Assembly (NCBI RefSeq): GCF_017220215.1 | Contig: NZ_CP071130.1 | Span: forward strand, 186,001 to 250,000 | DNA from: Caballeronia sp. M1242 | GTDB taxonomy: Bacteria; Pseudomonadota; Gammaproteobacteria; Burkholderiales; Burkholderiaceae | Reading direction: 5' to 3' | Length of the DNA stretch: 64,000 nt | Part shown: positions 46,782 to 55,212 of the stretch, piece after piece | How positions within the stretch are numbered: the stretch's first letter is position 1 | Layout: each line of letters begins with the position of its first letter | Translations under genes and position numbers: made by a program | The notes under the pieces: generated by a model | The model's database searches: none | Seen by the model: the letters and a program-made list of their open reading frames with translations, nothing else | Told to the model about the DNA's origin: nothing

Positions 46782-47330
46782 CTATCGGGGATTCGGCCCG
46801 ACCTCTTCGGCTTGATGAACTGCAGTTGGCCACCTGTTTTCGAAGACGCACTCGTCGATGGATCGGCGCTAGGCCCAGCGCTCTTTTTCGAGCATCGGCG
46901 CGTCGTAACCGCGTTCGACGAGTCCCAACTGGAGGATTGCAACGGGCTTGGCGCCAGCGGGCATCTCCAACGGCGCGGCGACCTCATGCGGATCGAGCAG
47001 CGAAACCCATCCTATTTTGAGATCTTCAGCCCGTGCGGCAAGTCACATGTTTTGGATCGCGCATGCCACCGAAGCAATATCCATTCGGGAAGCGGGCGCC
47101 GCGCGAACACATAATTCTCGGGCTCGTCCGTTAGCGCAGATGACGAGCACTTCCGCGCATTCGCGTCGGCCCTCGCCCCCTTGAGTTTCATGAATGACTG
47201 CCGGCGCTCGCCGAGAGCGTCGGCGGTCGGCAATCCCTCGCGCTCGACCGAGTCGTGCAACCTGCCGCGAATCTTCGGGCAGGTGTACGCACGATCCGCC
47301 ATGGCTGCATGAAACCAACGCTTGGCGCAT
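46782..47330 (-). pseudogene. Decayed bluB-like (5,6-dimethylbenzimidazole synthase) gene
   Basis: Read on the minus strand the 3' two thirds gives MDIASVACAIQNM, a TGA, then LAARAEDLKIGWVSLLDPHE, a later stretch ending PMLEKERWA, a TAG, then RRSIDECVFENRWPT. The pattern of SVACAIQNMxLAARAE and GWVS is that of BluB/nitroreductase proteins, which make the lower ligand of cobalamin from FMN. Upstream, at least two frame changes are needed to join FMKLKGARADANA, EVLVICANGRA and ENYVFARRPLPE to this segment. Two stops and several frameshifts make a functional product impossible. BluB is preferred to a generic nitroreductase because of the segment order, but this is from memory of the family. Confidence 0.7.
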
Positions 47331-47731
47331 GCAGACACCTTCTAGCTACGAGCGGCACCGAAACGCGATCTTTAGAGGTATTTTTCTAACTCGAAAATCT
47401 CCTCCCGTTTTCTGCGCGTTTTTCTCCCCTCCGGTTTGCCAGCGCTTCAGCTCCGCTTCGAACGTCTTTTCACTCTCTCTTGCCCGCTTTAAAATGTGCT
47501 CATTGGCGGTGAACAAACATCACGAGTGAGCCGGGCGGCTCTCAGACTATCTGGAGCTTGCCGGTCACTCTATGCTTTTTCAGCATGCGCATTTCGGCGC
47601 GGTTACTAGTTACGCAGAAGGAAGTTGTTGTGCTCTGAATAAATTTGATCTCTTCGCACCCGCCAGCTGTCAGTGCTTGTTGGTGCATTTTCGACTTGAG
47701 CGTCGATAACTCAAACTATTCGGAGCATAAC
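47331..47731. other. AT-richer gap between the bluB pseudogene and the frameshifted gene
   Basis: About 400 bp with no convincing gene. It contains a short hairpin-like CTATGCTTTTTCAGCATGCG near 47570. Nothing else is recognised. Confidence 0.4.
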
Positions 47732-48204
47732 GATGAGTTTTCCAGCGTATTTTGTTGCTTGGCCGGCAATAGAGAAGGTTATCTCGAATTGTGCGAACAG
47801 CTCGTTGGGCTTGTGACCAAAGGCAGAACATCGAAAGGCGGCCCTTATCGGATGGTCGATTGGTCAATGCGCTTTCAGAGCTCGTGTACGACAAGGGTAA
47901 ATATCCGGGCACCGAGGGTCGAGGGCCTTTCTGGGAGTTGCTTCGCTACGGTCTTCAAGGGATGACATTTGGCCCTGTCGCCTGCCGAAAGCTCGCCTTC
48001 GATTTTGAAACCTGGGAATCAGATGCTTGGGCGTTGGGTGATTTTGAATTCTACCGAATGTATCGTCATGTTCAGCGGTGCTTCAATCTCCCCGACGGAG
48101 CTTGCATGGTCACATATCCTGAACCTTGGTCGGAAGACGGCAAAACGTTCACGGAACCCAAGCTCGGAATCGAAACGCTCAACTTGTTGAAACAAATCAG
48201 GTGA
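47732..48204 (+). pseudogene. Frameshifted hypothetical gene
   Basis: Joining three frames gives one continuous protein-like sequence of about 157 residues: MSFPAYFVAWP, then GNREGYLELCEQLVGLVTKG through GGPYRMVDW, then LVNALSELVYDKGKYPGTEG to a C terminus ending LNLLKQIR. The first frame change is near 47765 and the second near 47865. The last segment (about 47870-48204) is long and well formed, with WELLRYGLQGMTFGP and CFNLPDGACMVTYPEPW. I do not recognise the family. Small proteins of this look are sometimes immunity proteins, but nothing nearby supports that. Confidence 0.55.
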
Positions 48205-48344
48205 CGGTTGACAGTCAGTCCGTGTATTCGGATGACGACCGCGTTTGTGCGGATGGCATTAATGAGACGGAATCCGCCTATCCGGCCGCCGACATCTAAG
48301 TCGGATTGGAAAGCCAGAATGGCTATCAATATGGAATAAAAGAA

Positions 48345-48950
48345 ATGATTAACATTGAAAGTGAACTCGTCGCAGTTGGTAAATTAGTCCCGCTGCAGCA
48401 TTTCAAGCCCAGGCCTAAACAGACCATCGGCCTACCAAAAGAAACGCCGGTATTAACCTGCCATGTAGGGCCGTCAGAAGCGTATTGTTTTTCGAGAAAA
48501 CCCGGCGACGCGAGCTTTGGCTTCGGGCATTTCGACACGGACGACGGTCCGTTAATGAGCATCCGATTCCAGCTTGACGACTTACAGGTCTATTGGGTGG
48601 CTCAATTGACCGACCCAGAAGTCTGGGCGGCAATTGACGTGTGGAAGCGGGCGGGACGCGTTCCGATTCTGTTTAATGTGCAGGAAGCAAAACGTCGTCA
48701 CGAGATGGTGTGCGTTATCGATTTGCCACGGGACATGTCTCGTCACGATGTTCACCGCCTTCGCCCTGACAATGCTCCCACTGAGCGTACATGGCAGAGC
48801 ATGGTTTTACTTGCCGGGAGCGGGATGCTGCAGCTAGAGGCTACGAGCGACCTCCAGGGCATCTCATTGCGCCATGTGCTCGCCAACGTACTGCTCACCA
48901 AGCGATTGGAAGCGATCGCCCCAAGAGGTGATTGGCATAGCCGGCACTAA
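48345..48950 (+). CDS. Unknown protein, copy A of a three-member family linked to tniQ
   Basis: A 201-residue protein, start MINIESELVAVGKLVPLQHF at 48345. I do not recognise the family. It is clearly related to the proteins encoded at 61983-62654 and 62734-63368: all share a central core reading PLMSIRFQLDDLQVYW, then TDPEVWAAIDVWKRAGRVPI, and a C-terminal segment SMVLLAGSGMLQLEATSDLQ ending in a VLANVLL helix. No membrane segment or catalytic motif stands out. Together with the HEPN-like gene it faces the tniQ gene end to end. Its repeated place beside tniQ genes suggests it belongs to the transposon. Confidence 0.72.
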   Translation: MINIESELVAVGKLVPLQHFKPRPKQTIGLPKETPVLTCHVGPSEAYCFSRKPGDASFGFGHFDTDDGPLMSIRFQLDDLQVYWVAQLTDPEVWAAIDVWKRAGRVPILFNVQEAKRRHEMVCVIDLPRDMSRHDVHRLRPDNAPTERTWQSMVLLAGSGMLQLEATSDLQGISLRHVLANVLLTKRLEAIAPRGDWHSRH

Positions 48951-49065
48951 CGACGGCAGCTATTCCGAGCGAGTCCGTCGGAAACCGCGCCCCATTCGCA
49001 GATGTGGGCCCGAAGCTACGGTCTCAGTTGACAACCTCTCTCATGGCATTGGCCTTGAGGCGCTC

Positions 49066-49530
49066 TTGACTGTCATACTAGCTGTAGCGTCGAATTTCGT
49101 GAACAGCGGCGCCAAATCGTATATCTGCCACCGGGAAAAGTCGCAAGCTCTCATTCTGAAAAAGAACGGAACCGGAATGAATCTGCCGTCAGTGAAAGAT
49201 CTAGGCTCACTGCGGAGTACGATGGATGCACTCGTCGACGTTTCTCCCCGACTCGTGGTTCTGTACGGCTGGAACCTAGCCGGGCCGACGATTATTGATC
49301 GTCTATCTGTTACCAACGAGACGGTCCTTTCGACGGTACCCGATATAGTCGCGCTAGCAGCAAACTTGCTTGACATAGAGGAAGATGCGCTGCGGAGGTT
49401 AAACGAATTGCGAGAATTTCGGAACTTGGTCGCACACTCGCCAGGCTTGTCCGCGGCAGAAAATGGCCCGTCTCCCGGAGGTGGCCAAGGGGATCTATCC
49501 ATTGTTGGTGCAGTTAAGGCCGAAGCTTAG
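49066..49530 (+). CDS. HEPN-like protein with an RNxxxH motif
   Basis: A protein of about 154 residues with no good start codon; TTG 49066 is the first usable one after the frame clears the upstream gene, and the frame itself is open from 48874. The C-terminal part is helical: VPDIVALAANLLDIEEDALR then RLNELREFRNLVAHSPGLS. RNLVAH fits the R-x4-6-H signature of HEPN ribonucleases, with Asn next to Arg as is usual. The N-terminal half includes a hydrophobic LLTVILAVASNFV. HEPN proteins act as toxins or defence RNases. Family assignment rests mainly on one motif and its helical context. Confidence 0.45.
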   Translation: MTVILAVASNFVNSGAKSYICHREKSQALILKKNGTGMNLPSVKDLGSLRSTMDALVDVSPRLVVLYGWNLAGPTIIDRLSVTNETVLSTVPDIVALAANLLDIEEDALRRLNELREFRNLVAHSPGLSAAENGPSPGGGQGDLSIVGAVKAEA

Positions 49531-49679
49531 TCAAAAGGCGGAGGAAGCTCCCCGGTCGATCTAATGTGGAGAGCGACAGTCCATCTTCTGAAAGAGCCTT
49601 CGGTGATAGCTGAAGCACTAACGTGTCGGCCATAAGTGAACGCAGCATTCGCTGCGTTCGGTCTTCGCCTTTGAGGTTT

Positions 49680-50981
49680 TCAGGATTGCTTCATCTTTTG
49701 CATCTCCCGAAGCACGGTAAAGACGTGTACCCCGACTAAATCTTCTTTGGGCACATGCGCGAGTACTTCACGAAGGTTCACCGCCTTCCCTTTAGCAGTA
49801 ATCTCGGGGTAGGCGCGGGCGATGACCTCGGTAGACCTTCTCTGGCTTTCCTCGCTAAGAAGCTTCCTGTGTTGATTCCATTGCATAGCCAGTGCACGCG
49901 CTTCGTCGTTGGCGTGGATGTACAGCAGGCGCACGTCAATATCAAGGCCTCGCGCAGCTTCTCTCACACTGACGACAGTGGACGATTCACTCAATGCGGC
50001 CAGTTGCGCCCGTATTATGGGCCAATCTCGAACTTTGCGAGCCGGTCGCCTCTTCGACTCCGGAAAAACCACATCCGAATCATAAATTTCGGCGAACGAG
50101 GGTTCCCAATCGGTAAGGTCGCCGGCCACCAGCTTCGGAAGGGTCAATCCACTTCGTGAGGCGATGCGCAAAAGAGCCGGCAGTCCAGGGGTGCCTCCCT
50201 GCGCGAGCCAGTGGTGCACAGTGTTTTTCGGAAGACCAATGCGTCGAGCGAATCTCGCGCTCTTTCCTTCATCCAAACATTGCACTAACTCGCGGATGCC
50301 GTTGAGCATGGCTTCCAATGACGGCCTTGCAGCAAAGTCATGCTCAATTGCGAGCATGGCGCCGAATTGACCCGAAATCCAGACTTCTTCGTGCGTGGCT
50401 GGTTCCGAAGCACCGACCCCAAGGAAGCCTCCACATGAAGTACACCACCCTGGTACGACAAAGACGGATTTGTGCCGTGCGTTTGCGCTTCCGCAATCGG
50501 GGCACACCTGCACGAGCCGCGTTTTGTGCTTGGTACACGCGCTTACAGCGCCGACGTCCCACGACAGCCGGAAGTACGGTGTCGCGTCTGCTGCACGGTC
50601 ATCGGCTAGGCAATATGGGCACCACTGTTCAGAGGCCGAACGGGCACTTCGTTCCGCGATGACACTGCGCCATGGCAAAAGTGTCAGAGAATGCAAATTG
50701 TCGACGCTGGTCAACTTCGACAGTGCGCGCGCCCAGTCATGTGCTGTGTCGGACATTCCGCTCAGACTGGTTGCGTTCCATCTCCAACCCGCCGGAAGGC
50801 TCCACTGCATGGCCCTTTCAACAGTGCGCCCTAGGTCTGCCGCTGAAATGCAGTGCGACATAGCCAGCCGGCAAAAATAGCTGACCAGGCTTTCGACATC
50901 CGGCGTTCCGACGCCGATCGGAGCGACTGGGTTAAGCGCAGAGCGCGTTAACGACAGCGCTTCGATAATGTTTGGCACCAT
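49680..50981 (-). CDS. tniQ: TniQ/TnsD-like target-selection protein
   Basis: A 433-residue TniQ-domain protein, the component that selects the target site in Tn7-like transposons. The N-terminal TniQ region has GTPDVESLVSYFCRLAMSHC and two zinc-binding sets: WCPYCLADD, then CTKHKTRLVQVCPDCGS and GWCTSCGGFLG (about 140-205). A helix-turn-helix-like stretch follows (ARRIGLPKNTVHHWLAQGGT) and then a C-terminal extension, longer than plain TniQ and more like TnsD, which reads DNA at fixed attachment sites. Its ATG lies one base after the tnsC stop (TGA-C-ATG), so it is the third gene of the operon. A second copy enters from the right edge of the window. Confidence 0.85.
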   Translation of the reverse strand: MVPNIIEALSLTRSALNPVAPIGVGTPDVESLVSYFCRLAMSHCISAADLGRTVERAMQWSLPAGWRWNATSLSGMSDTAHDWARALSKLTSVDNLHSLTLLPWRSVIAERSARSASEQWCPYCLADDRAADATPYFRLSWDVGAVSACTKHKTRLVQVCPDCGSANARHKSVFVVPGWCTSCGGFLGVGASEPATHEEVWISGQFGAMLAIEHDFAARPSLEAMLNGIRELVQCLDEGKSARFARRIGLPKNTVHHWLAQGGTPGLPALLRIASRSGLTLPKLVAGDLTDWEPSFAEIYDSDVVFPESKRRPARKVRDWPIIRAQLAALSESSTVVSVREAARGLDIDVRLLYIHANDEARALAMQWNQHRKLLSEESQRRSTEVIARAYPEITAKGKAVNLREVLAHVPKEDLVGVHVFTVLREMQKMKQS

Positions 50982-50982
50982 G

Positions 50983-52002
50983 TCATACCGCCGAACGTTG
51001 AATTCTTGGCATGATTCGGGTGAAACTTGGCCCGATGGCGCTCTCGCCGTCAATAATTTCCTCAAGAATTCGCTTGCGCTGTGCCTCGGTGAGGAGCGCG
51101 CGTTCCAACGAATCGACCGACCATGAACCGACGGCTTCCGCTAGTTTGCCTGCGCGGATAAGCACGCTGCTCAACGTCCCAACGCATCGCAACGTGTTCC
51201 CAAGCAAGCCTTTCGAGTGTTGAGTGAGCTGCCCTCCCCAAAGGTTGGGCAGCGTTTTCTCGAACGCCAGAACGCAACGCTCGAACGCCTTCACGTCTTC
51301 GGGCCGGTCTTCACGATAGCGCTCGAAATGAAGAACGTGCGTACGTCGAGCGAGCTGCGCCGAAAGTGACACCAACTGATAGAGGTCGTAGGCCCCGACG
51401 AGGACCATCTGGGTGCCGCATTGGTTTGCCAACGACTTCAGCGTGTCGAGCTGAATCTCGAGCCTATGCTTGCCTCGGGTCTGGCGAATGATATGTGCCG
51501 CCTCATCGATGACGAGGAACTGTACCTGGCGTTCACGCAACCCTCGCTCAACGGCAGTCCGAAGCGCAGCCAGGCTGTTACCAGTAGAGCCACGCGGCCG
51601 CACGACCCTTCCGGTGTGCTCGTCGACGCCATACAGCTTCTTGGGCGCGTCAAGGTCGTCGCCGAGCTGTGTGAGAATGCGCCTGTAGAACAGTTTCCAG
51701 GAAAAGTCATTCTCGCCTGACGACGGCGCTTCGACATACACCGCCGGGATGACGCCACCATTCGCTTTCATATGTGAACGACCTCGTTCAAGTGCGGATT
51801 CAACCATGTGCCTCGATAGCGTCGTCTTGCCAGCGCCTGTCGGTCCACAAACAAGCAGGATGCTGTCCTGGCTGCTGGGGTATATGAGCGTATGGAGCTC
51901 GCTCATGACTTCGGTTACTCGTGTCTGTTTAATGCGCTTGCTCGAGAGCGCTTTTGCCAGGTCGATTCCGATCGGCGGAACGGTTTCGTTAGTTTGTGAC
52001 AT
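50983..52002 (-). CDS. tnsC: TnsC/TniB-like AAA+ ATPase of the transposon
   Basis: A 339-residue AAA+ ATPase that links target selection by TniQ to the transposase. Walker A is VCGPTGAGKTTLSRHM (about residues 50-65), Walker B is VQFLVIDEAAHI (about 154-165). Downstream are LKSLANQCGTQMVLVGAYDL and a sensor-like arginine region (LARRTHVLHFERYREDRPED). The start at 52002 (MSQTNETVPPIGIDLAKALS) gives a normal TniB length; an open frame further upstream overlaps tnsAB and is not supported. Ten bases separate it from the tnsAB stop. Confidence 0.87.
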   Translation of the reverse strand: MSQTNETVPPIGIDLAKALSSKRIKQTRVTEVMSELHTLIYPSSQDSILLVCGPTGAGKTTLSRHMVESALERGRSHMKANGGVIPAVYVEAPSSGENDFSWKLFYRRILTQLGDDLDAPKKLYGVDEHTGRVVRPRGSTGNSLAALRTAVERGLRERQVQFLVIDEAAHIIRQTRGKHRLEIQLDTLKSLANQCGTQMVLVGAYDLYQLVSLSAQLARRTHVLHFERYREDRPEDVKAFERCVLAFEKTLPNLWGGQLTQHSKGLLGNTLRCVGTLSSVLIRAGKLAEAVGSWSVDSLERALLTEAQRKRILEEIIDGESAIGPSFTRIMPRIQRSAV

Positions 52003-52012
52003 GTTGATGGCG

Positions 52013-54727
52013 TTAAAAATCTTCAAAATCAAAGTCGTCAGCCTCGATGGTGTCTTGGGACGGCGACAACGGTTGGCTAGCGGGCTGTTCCCGTTGACTG
52101 GGCGTGGCAGTTCCTTTCGGCCCTTCGGCGGTCTTCGGCGCTCCCGGCTTAAGACCAACCTTCTGATGCGCAATGACAGGCTCAACGCTCGCTAAATCAA
52201 GGTCGGTGTACAGGAGCTTGTTTTCGGACTGACGCTCGAATTCAGTCGCGAGAGCTCCGTCTGGCGTGAACACCTGCATGAAGTCGCGAAGCCGCTGTTT
52301 GTCGCGCTCGCCGTCCGAGAGCGATCCGTGCCGGCTGTTGAACTCTTCCGTGATTGCGCGCTTCTCGACTTCGGTCAGCATTGCGAGGCCATGCAGGTTG
52401 TTGCAAATCGCCCGGACCCACGTCTCTTTGACCCGCACGTAGACGGACGAGGCGTCCCACGGGTCGTATCGAACGTGTACGCTCTCGCCATCGAGCTGTG
52501 CGGAATCAAACACCTCGTTCCAATAGAGTCGCTGGTCTACTTTGACGCCTCGTTGACGGTGGACCTGACGCGTGCCCGTGCGGTCAACTGGCGGACACGT
52601 TGCAATCAGGAAGTCGCGATTAAACTGAATGTGAGTCTGCGGACGTCTGCCGTTCTCTCGCATGCCACGTACGAAGGCCTCGCGCGGTGACTCTTGTAGC
52701 GCCGGGTGAATATTTTGGTCGTAGTACTCCCATGCCCAGTGCTGAATGCCTTGGTATAGGGCGCCGATGGTCCACTCCGCGAGTTTCTGAGGCAGGTGGG
52801 AGCCGGTCACCATACGGACGTTTTTCGTCGCTTTCGTATTGCCAGCCAGGTTGTGGATGTATTCGGTGTTCAAGCGACCAAACATGCGCTCCAGCACTGC
52901 ACCATGTCTTGGCTGCCCGGCCGGTCGAAAGCGCAGGTGAGTGCCCATTGCGCGAAGGAACGATTCGAATGCAGCCGACAAGAAATCACTGCCATTGTCG
53001 ACAACGATGAATTCCGGAAGGCGATTAAACCGCCGCACCATGTCCCGGACCGTCATCATCACGGAGGTGTAGGAAGGCGAATCGAAAGTAAGATAAATCG
53101 CCACGATGCGTCGCGACCAAGCATCTACGGCAAGCGATAGCCACGGGCGGCCAAGCGCCTTCCCGGTCCGGCTCGAGATGACCTCAATGTCGAGCAACGT
53201 GTGGTCGATGTGCACATACTGGAACGGCCGGCTACCATGCGCGGGCGAGTCGTGATGCAGGACATCGACGAATGTGCTCCCCTGATACGCAATTCGTTTC
53301 CCATATCGTGTGCGGACGTCTCTGTTGGTTTCGCGGGCTTTGATCCGCGCAATCAGCGTGGGATATGAAGGTGGCACCTCGCCCGCCTCAGAGAACGCGA
53401 CCAGCAACATGCGGTGGCAAGTCTTGTAGTTGATGGCCTTGCTGTTGAGCCATTGCTCGTCGATGACGCCGTCCATCAGTTCCATCTGTCGCGGACTCAA
53501 TCGCGAAGTGCGGTTTCCCCTTGCACCTGTATTCGGCACGAGCGCAAGAACCTCGTTGGCGCCATTGGCGAGAGCAATTTCTTGGCGCGCCTTCCAGCGG
53601 CGAAGCGTGCGTCCAGAAACGTTGGCGGGCTCGGATTCGGCCTCCAACTGCGCTTGCCGGCGAAGGGCGGCCTCAAAATCCTCCTTCGAAAATCGGCTCA
53701 GGTCTTGGCTGGCTTGCTGGTCTTGCTGCGGGGACTTCAGTTGGCCTTTTTCGTGCGCGCTCTCCAGCCAATCACGCGTCAACGTTATGGTCGAGCCATC
53801 CTGTCCGTTGCAGACGACTGAGTCGCCAGCGACCATAACGATGGTGAGCTCGTTGCCTTCGAACACGAACTTGGCGCCGTTGGCGATGTTGAACGCGAAA
53901 CGGTCGACACCTGGCAAGCTGCCCGAACGCGTGTCGGCAAGCATGAAGTCGCGCAATGCTTCGTCGCGGTAGAGGCGAAAGCTGCGCTTGTCGCTCAGCG
54001 ATTGACCGTCGAGGTCGGTCGTCACGCGGTTCGCCGCGATCGCTCGATTCAGCATGTCGGCATCGAATTCGTGCGGGGGTCCGAGCAGCTCCATGAAGGT
54101 GAGGGAGCCATGCATTTGCAGCACGTCGTGGAGTCTCTCGCGAACGTCGTCCGGGCATGGTTCGGCAAGGTGCAGGTAGTCGGCCAGGTAGAGGAGGTTG
54201 TCTACGCGCCGGCGCGGAATCGATGCATCGCTGACTACGCGATAGCGAATGCCGAGGTCGGCGAGGTGCTTCTCGACTTGCGGCGCATACCATTCGCCGT
54301 CGCTGCCCTTCGAGTAGCGCCACGGATATTTTTCAGCGAGTCGAGCGAGCTTAGCCTCGGAAACCCAGTCTTCAAGAGTGAAGCCGTCCTCACTGATGGT
54401 GAGGAAATGCGGGATGTGAAGGATATTGCGGATTTCGCCGGTCGAGTCGTCGACGAGCTTGAGCTTCAGCTCGCACGGTGCCGTGTAGTACTCAAGCACG
54501 TTGGCTGAGTGTTCCTTCGTCACTGCCGCAGGAAACTCGATATGGCGGGTTTCGGTGCGAATATCACGGCCCATTTTCTTGCTGGCCAGGATAGAGACCA
54601 CGCTGCCCGGTAGCGGGTTGACGGGGCGCACGGGCGCTTGAGCGCGAGCATCGAGAATGAGTTGCCGGCCTTTGTCGGGCGTGCCTAGTTTGTCGAAGAG
54701 TTCAGTGAGTCGAAGCTTGTCTAGCAT
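52013..54727 (-). CDS. tnsAB: TnsA-TnsB fusion transposase with a degenerate TnsA nuclease site
   Basis: A 904-residue fusion. Residues about 45-190 correspond to TnsA, the endonuclease that cuts the 5' strand. From about 400 the protein is a TnsB/Mu-type DDE transposase: Asp508 (YVHIDHT), Asp577 (FIVVDNGSDF) and Glu613 (GAVLERMFGRLN), giving DD(35)E. A Mu C-terminal-like beta-barrel follows (RLYWNEVFDSAQLDGESVHV). In the TnsA part, the stretch NILHIPHFLTISEDGFTLED continuing WVSEAKL aligns with the family pattern H-T-P-D-F ... E-E-W-K, but here the Asp is His107 and the Lys is Val122. Both are nuclease residues, so the TnsA half may be dead. The Pro/Ser-rich tail ends DDFDFEDF, a possible TnsC contact. 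Confidence 0.85.
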   Translation of the reverse strand: MLDKLRLTELFDKLGTPDKGRQLILDARAQAPVRPVNPLPGSVVSILASKKMGRDIRTETRHIEFPAAVTKEHSANVLEYYTAPCELKLKLVDDSTGEIRNILHIPHFLTISEDGFTLEDWVSEAKLARLAEKYPWRYSKGSDGEWYAPQVEKHLADLGIRYRVVSDASIPRRRVDNLLYLADYLHLAEPCPDDVRERLHDVLQMHGSLTFMELLGPPHEFDADMLNRAIAANRVTTDLDGQSLSDKRSFRLYRDEALRDFMLADTRSGSLPGVDRFAFNIANGAKFVFEGNELTIVMVAGDSVVCNGQDGSTITLTRDWLESAHEKGQLKSPQQDQQASQDLSRFSKEDFEAALRRQAQLEAESEPANVSGRTLRRWKARQEIALANGANEVLALVPNTGARGNRTSRLSPRQMELMDGVIDEQWLNSKAINYKTCHRMLLVAFSEAGEVPPSYPTLIARIKARETNRDVRTRYGKRIAYQGSTFVDVLHHDSPAHGSRPFQYVHIDHTLLDIEVISSRTGKALGRPWLSLAVDAWSRRIVAIYLTFDSPSYTSVMMTVRDMVRRFNRLPEFIVVDNGSDFLSAAFESFLRAMGTHLRFRPAGQPRHGAVLERMFGRLNTEYIHNLAGNTKATKNVRMVTGSHLPQKLAEWTIGALYQGIQHWAWEYYDQNIHPALQESPREAFVRGMRENGRRPQTHIQFNRDFLIATCPPVDRTGTRQVHRQRGVKVDQRLYWNEVFDSAQLDGESVHVRYDPWDASSVYVRVKETWVRAICNNLHGLAMLTEVEKRAITEEFNSRHGSLSDGERDKQRLRDFMQVFTPDGALATEFERQSENKLLYTDLDLASVEPVIAHQKVGLKPGAPKTAEGPKGTATPSQREQPASQPLSPSQDTIEADDFDFEDF

Positions 54728-55212
54728 TTACGTCGTCGAGAGTGAAGTGGCTATATAGACGTGTAAGTTCGGCGGCGGTGCATGACGTGCGAATAGGTCG
54801 CATACGACTGAAATTAGTGCGTTCGGCCGTTTCATCGGAACTCGCTTGGGATGAGGGAAGGTGAGGACGCACGACGATCGCGCTTTCGCCGGGGAAAGGT
54901 CCGGAAGGAAGTTACGAGCGTCGAGCCGCGGAGCGGTCACTTTTGGCATGCGACGTTATGCGCGCTCGCGGCCAGCCTGCATCGATCCGGGCCACCACAC
55001 AGGATTGGCAAAGCGCCATCTCGCGCTAGAATGTGTCGGCTCCAAGAGTGTCGAACGCCGCAAGTCCCGCATCGCCATACCTTGGAGGATCCGGAACTCC
55101 CAATGTGCGCACTGGACAGGCGGCGTCACGTGTTCAGTCAGAGGAGGTGAGGGACCTCTCGGAGTTGAGAGAAATCAAGCTCCGCAAATAAACAAAAAGA
55201 CGGAATGCGCTG
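54728..55212. promoter_or_regulatory. Divergent promoter region between tnsAB and the AAA ATPase gene
   Basis: About 485 bp with no convincing gene. Near the right side, a strong AGGAGGTGA at 55142-55150 lies in a GAGGT-GAGGG-ACCTC hairpin (55144-55158). A GTG at 55147 opens a 14-codon frame ending at 55191, 22 bp before the ATPase ATG. This may be a leader peptide. The last 50 bp before the ATPase gene are AT-rich. Confidence 0.4.

Larger units (their letters stand above)
49680..54727 (-). mobile_element. Tn7-like transposition operon: TnsA-TnsB fusion, TnsC, TniQ
   Basis: Three genes on one strand with gaps of 10 bp and 1 bp. The order tnsAB, tnsC, tniQ matches Tn7-like operons. No separate tnsA, no tnsE and no CRISPR-Cas genes or array are present in the window, so this is not a CRISPR-associated transposon as far as can be seen. 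The operon is transcribed toward the tRNA. Confidence 0.85.
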
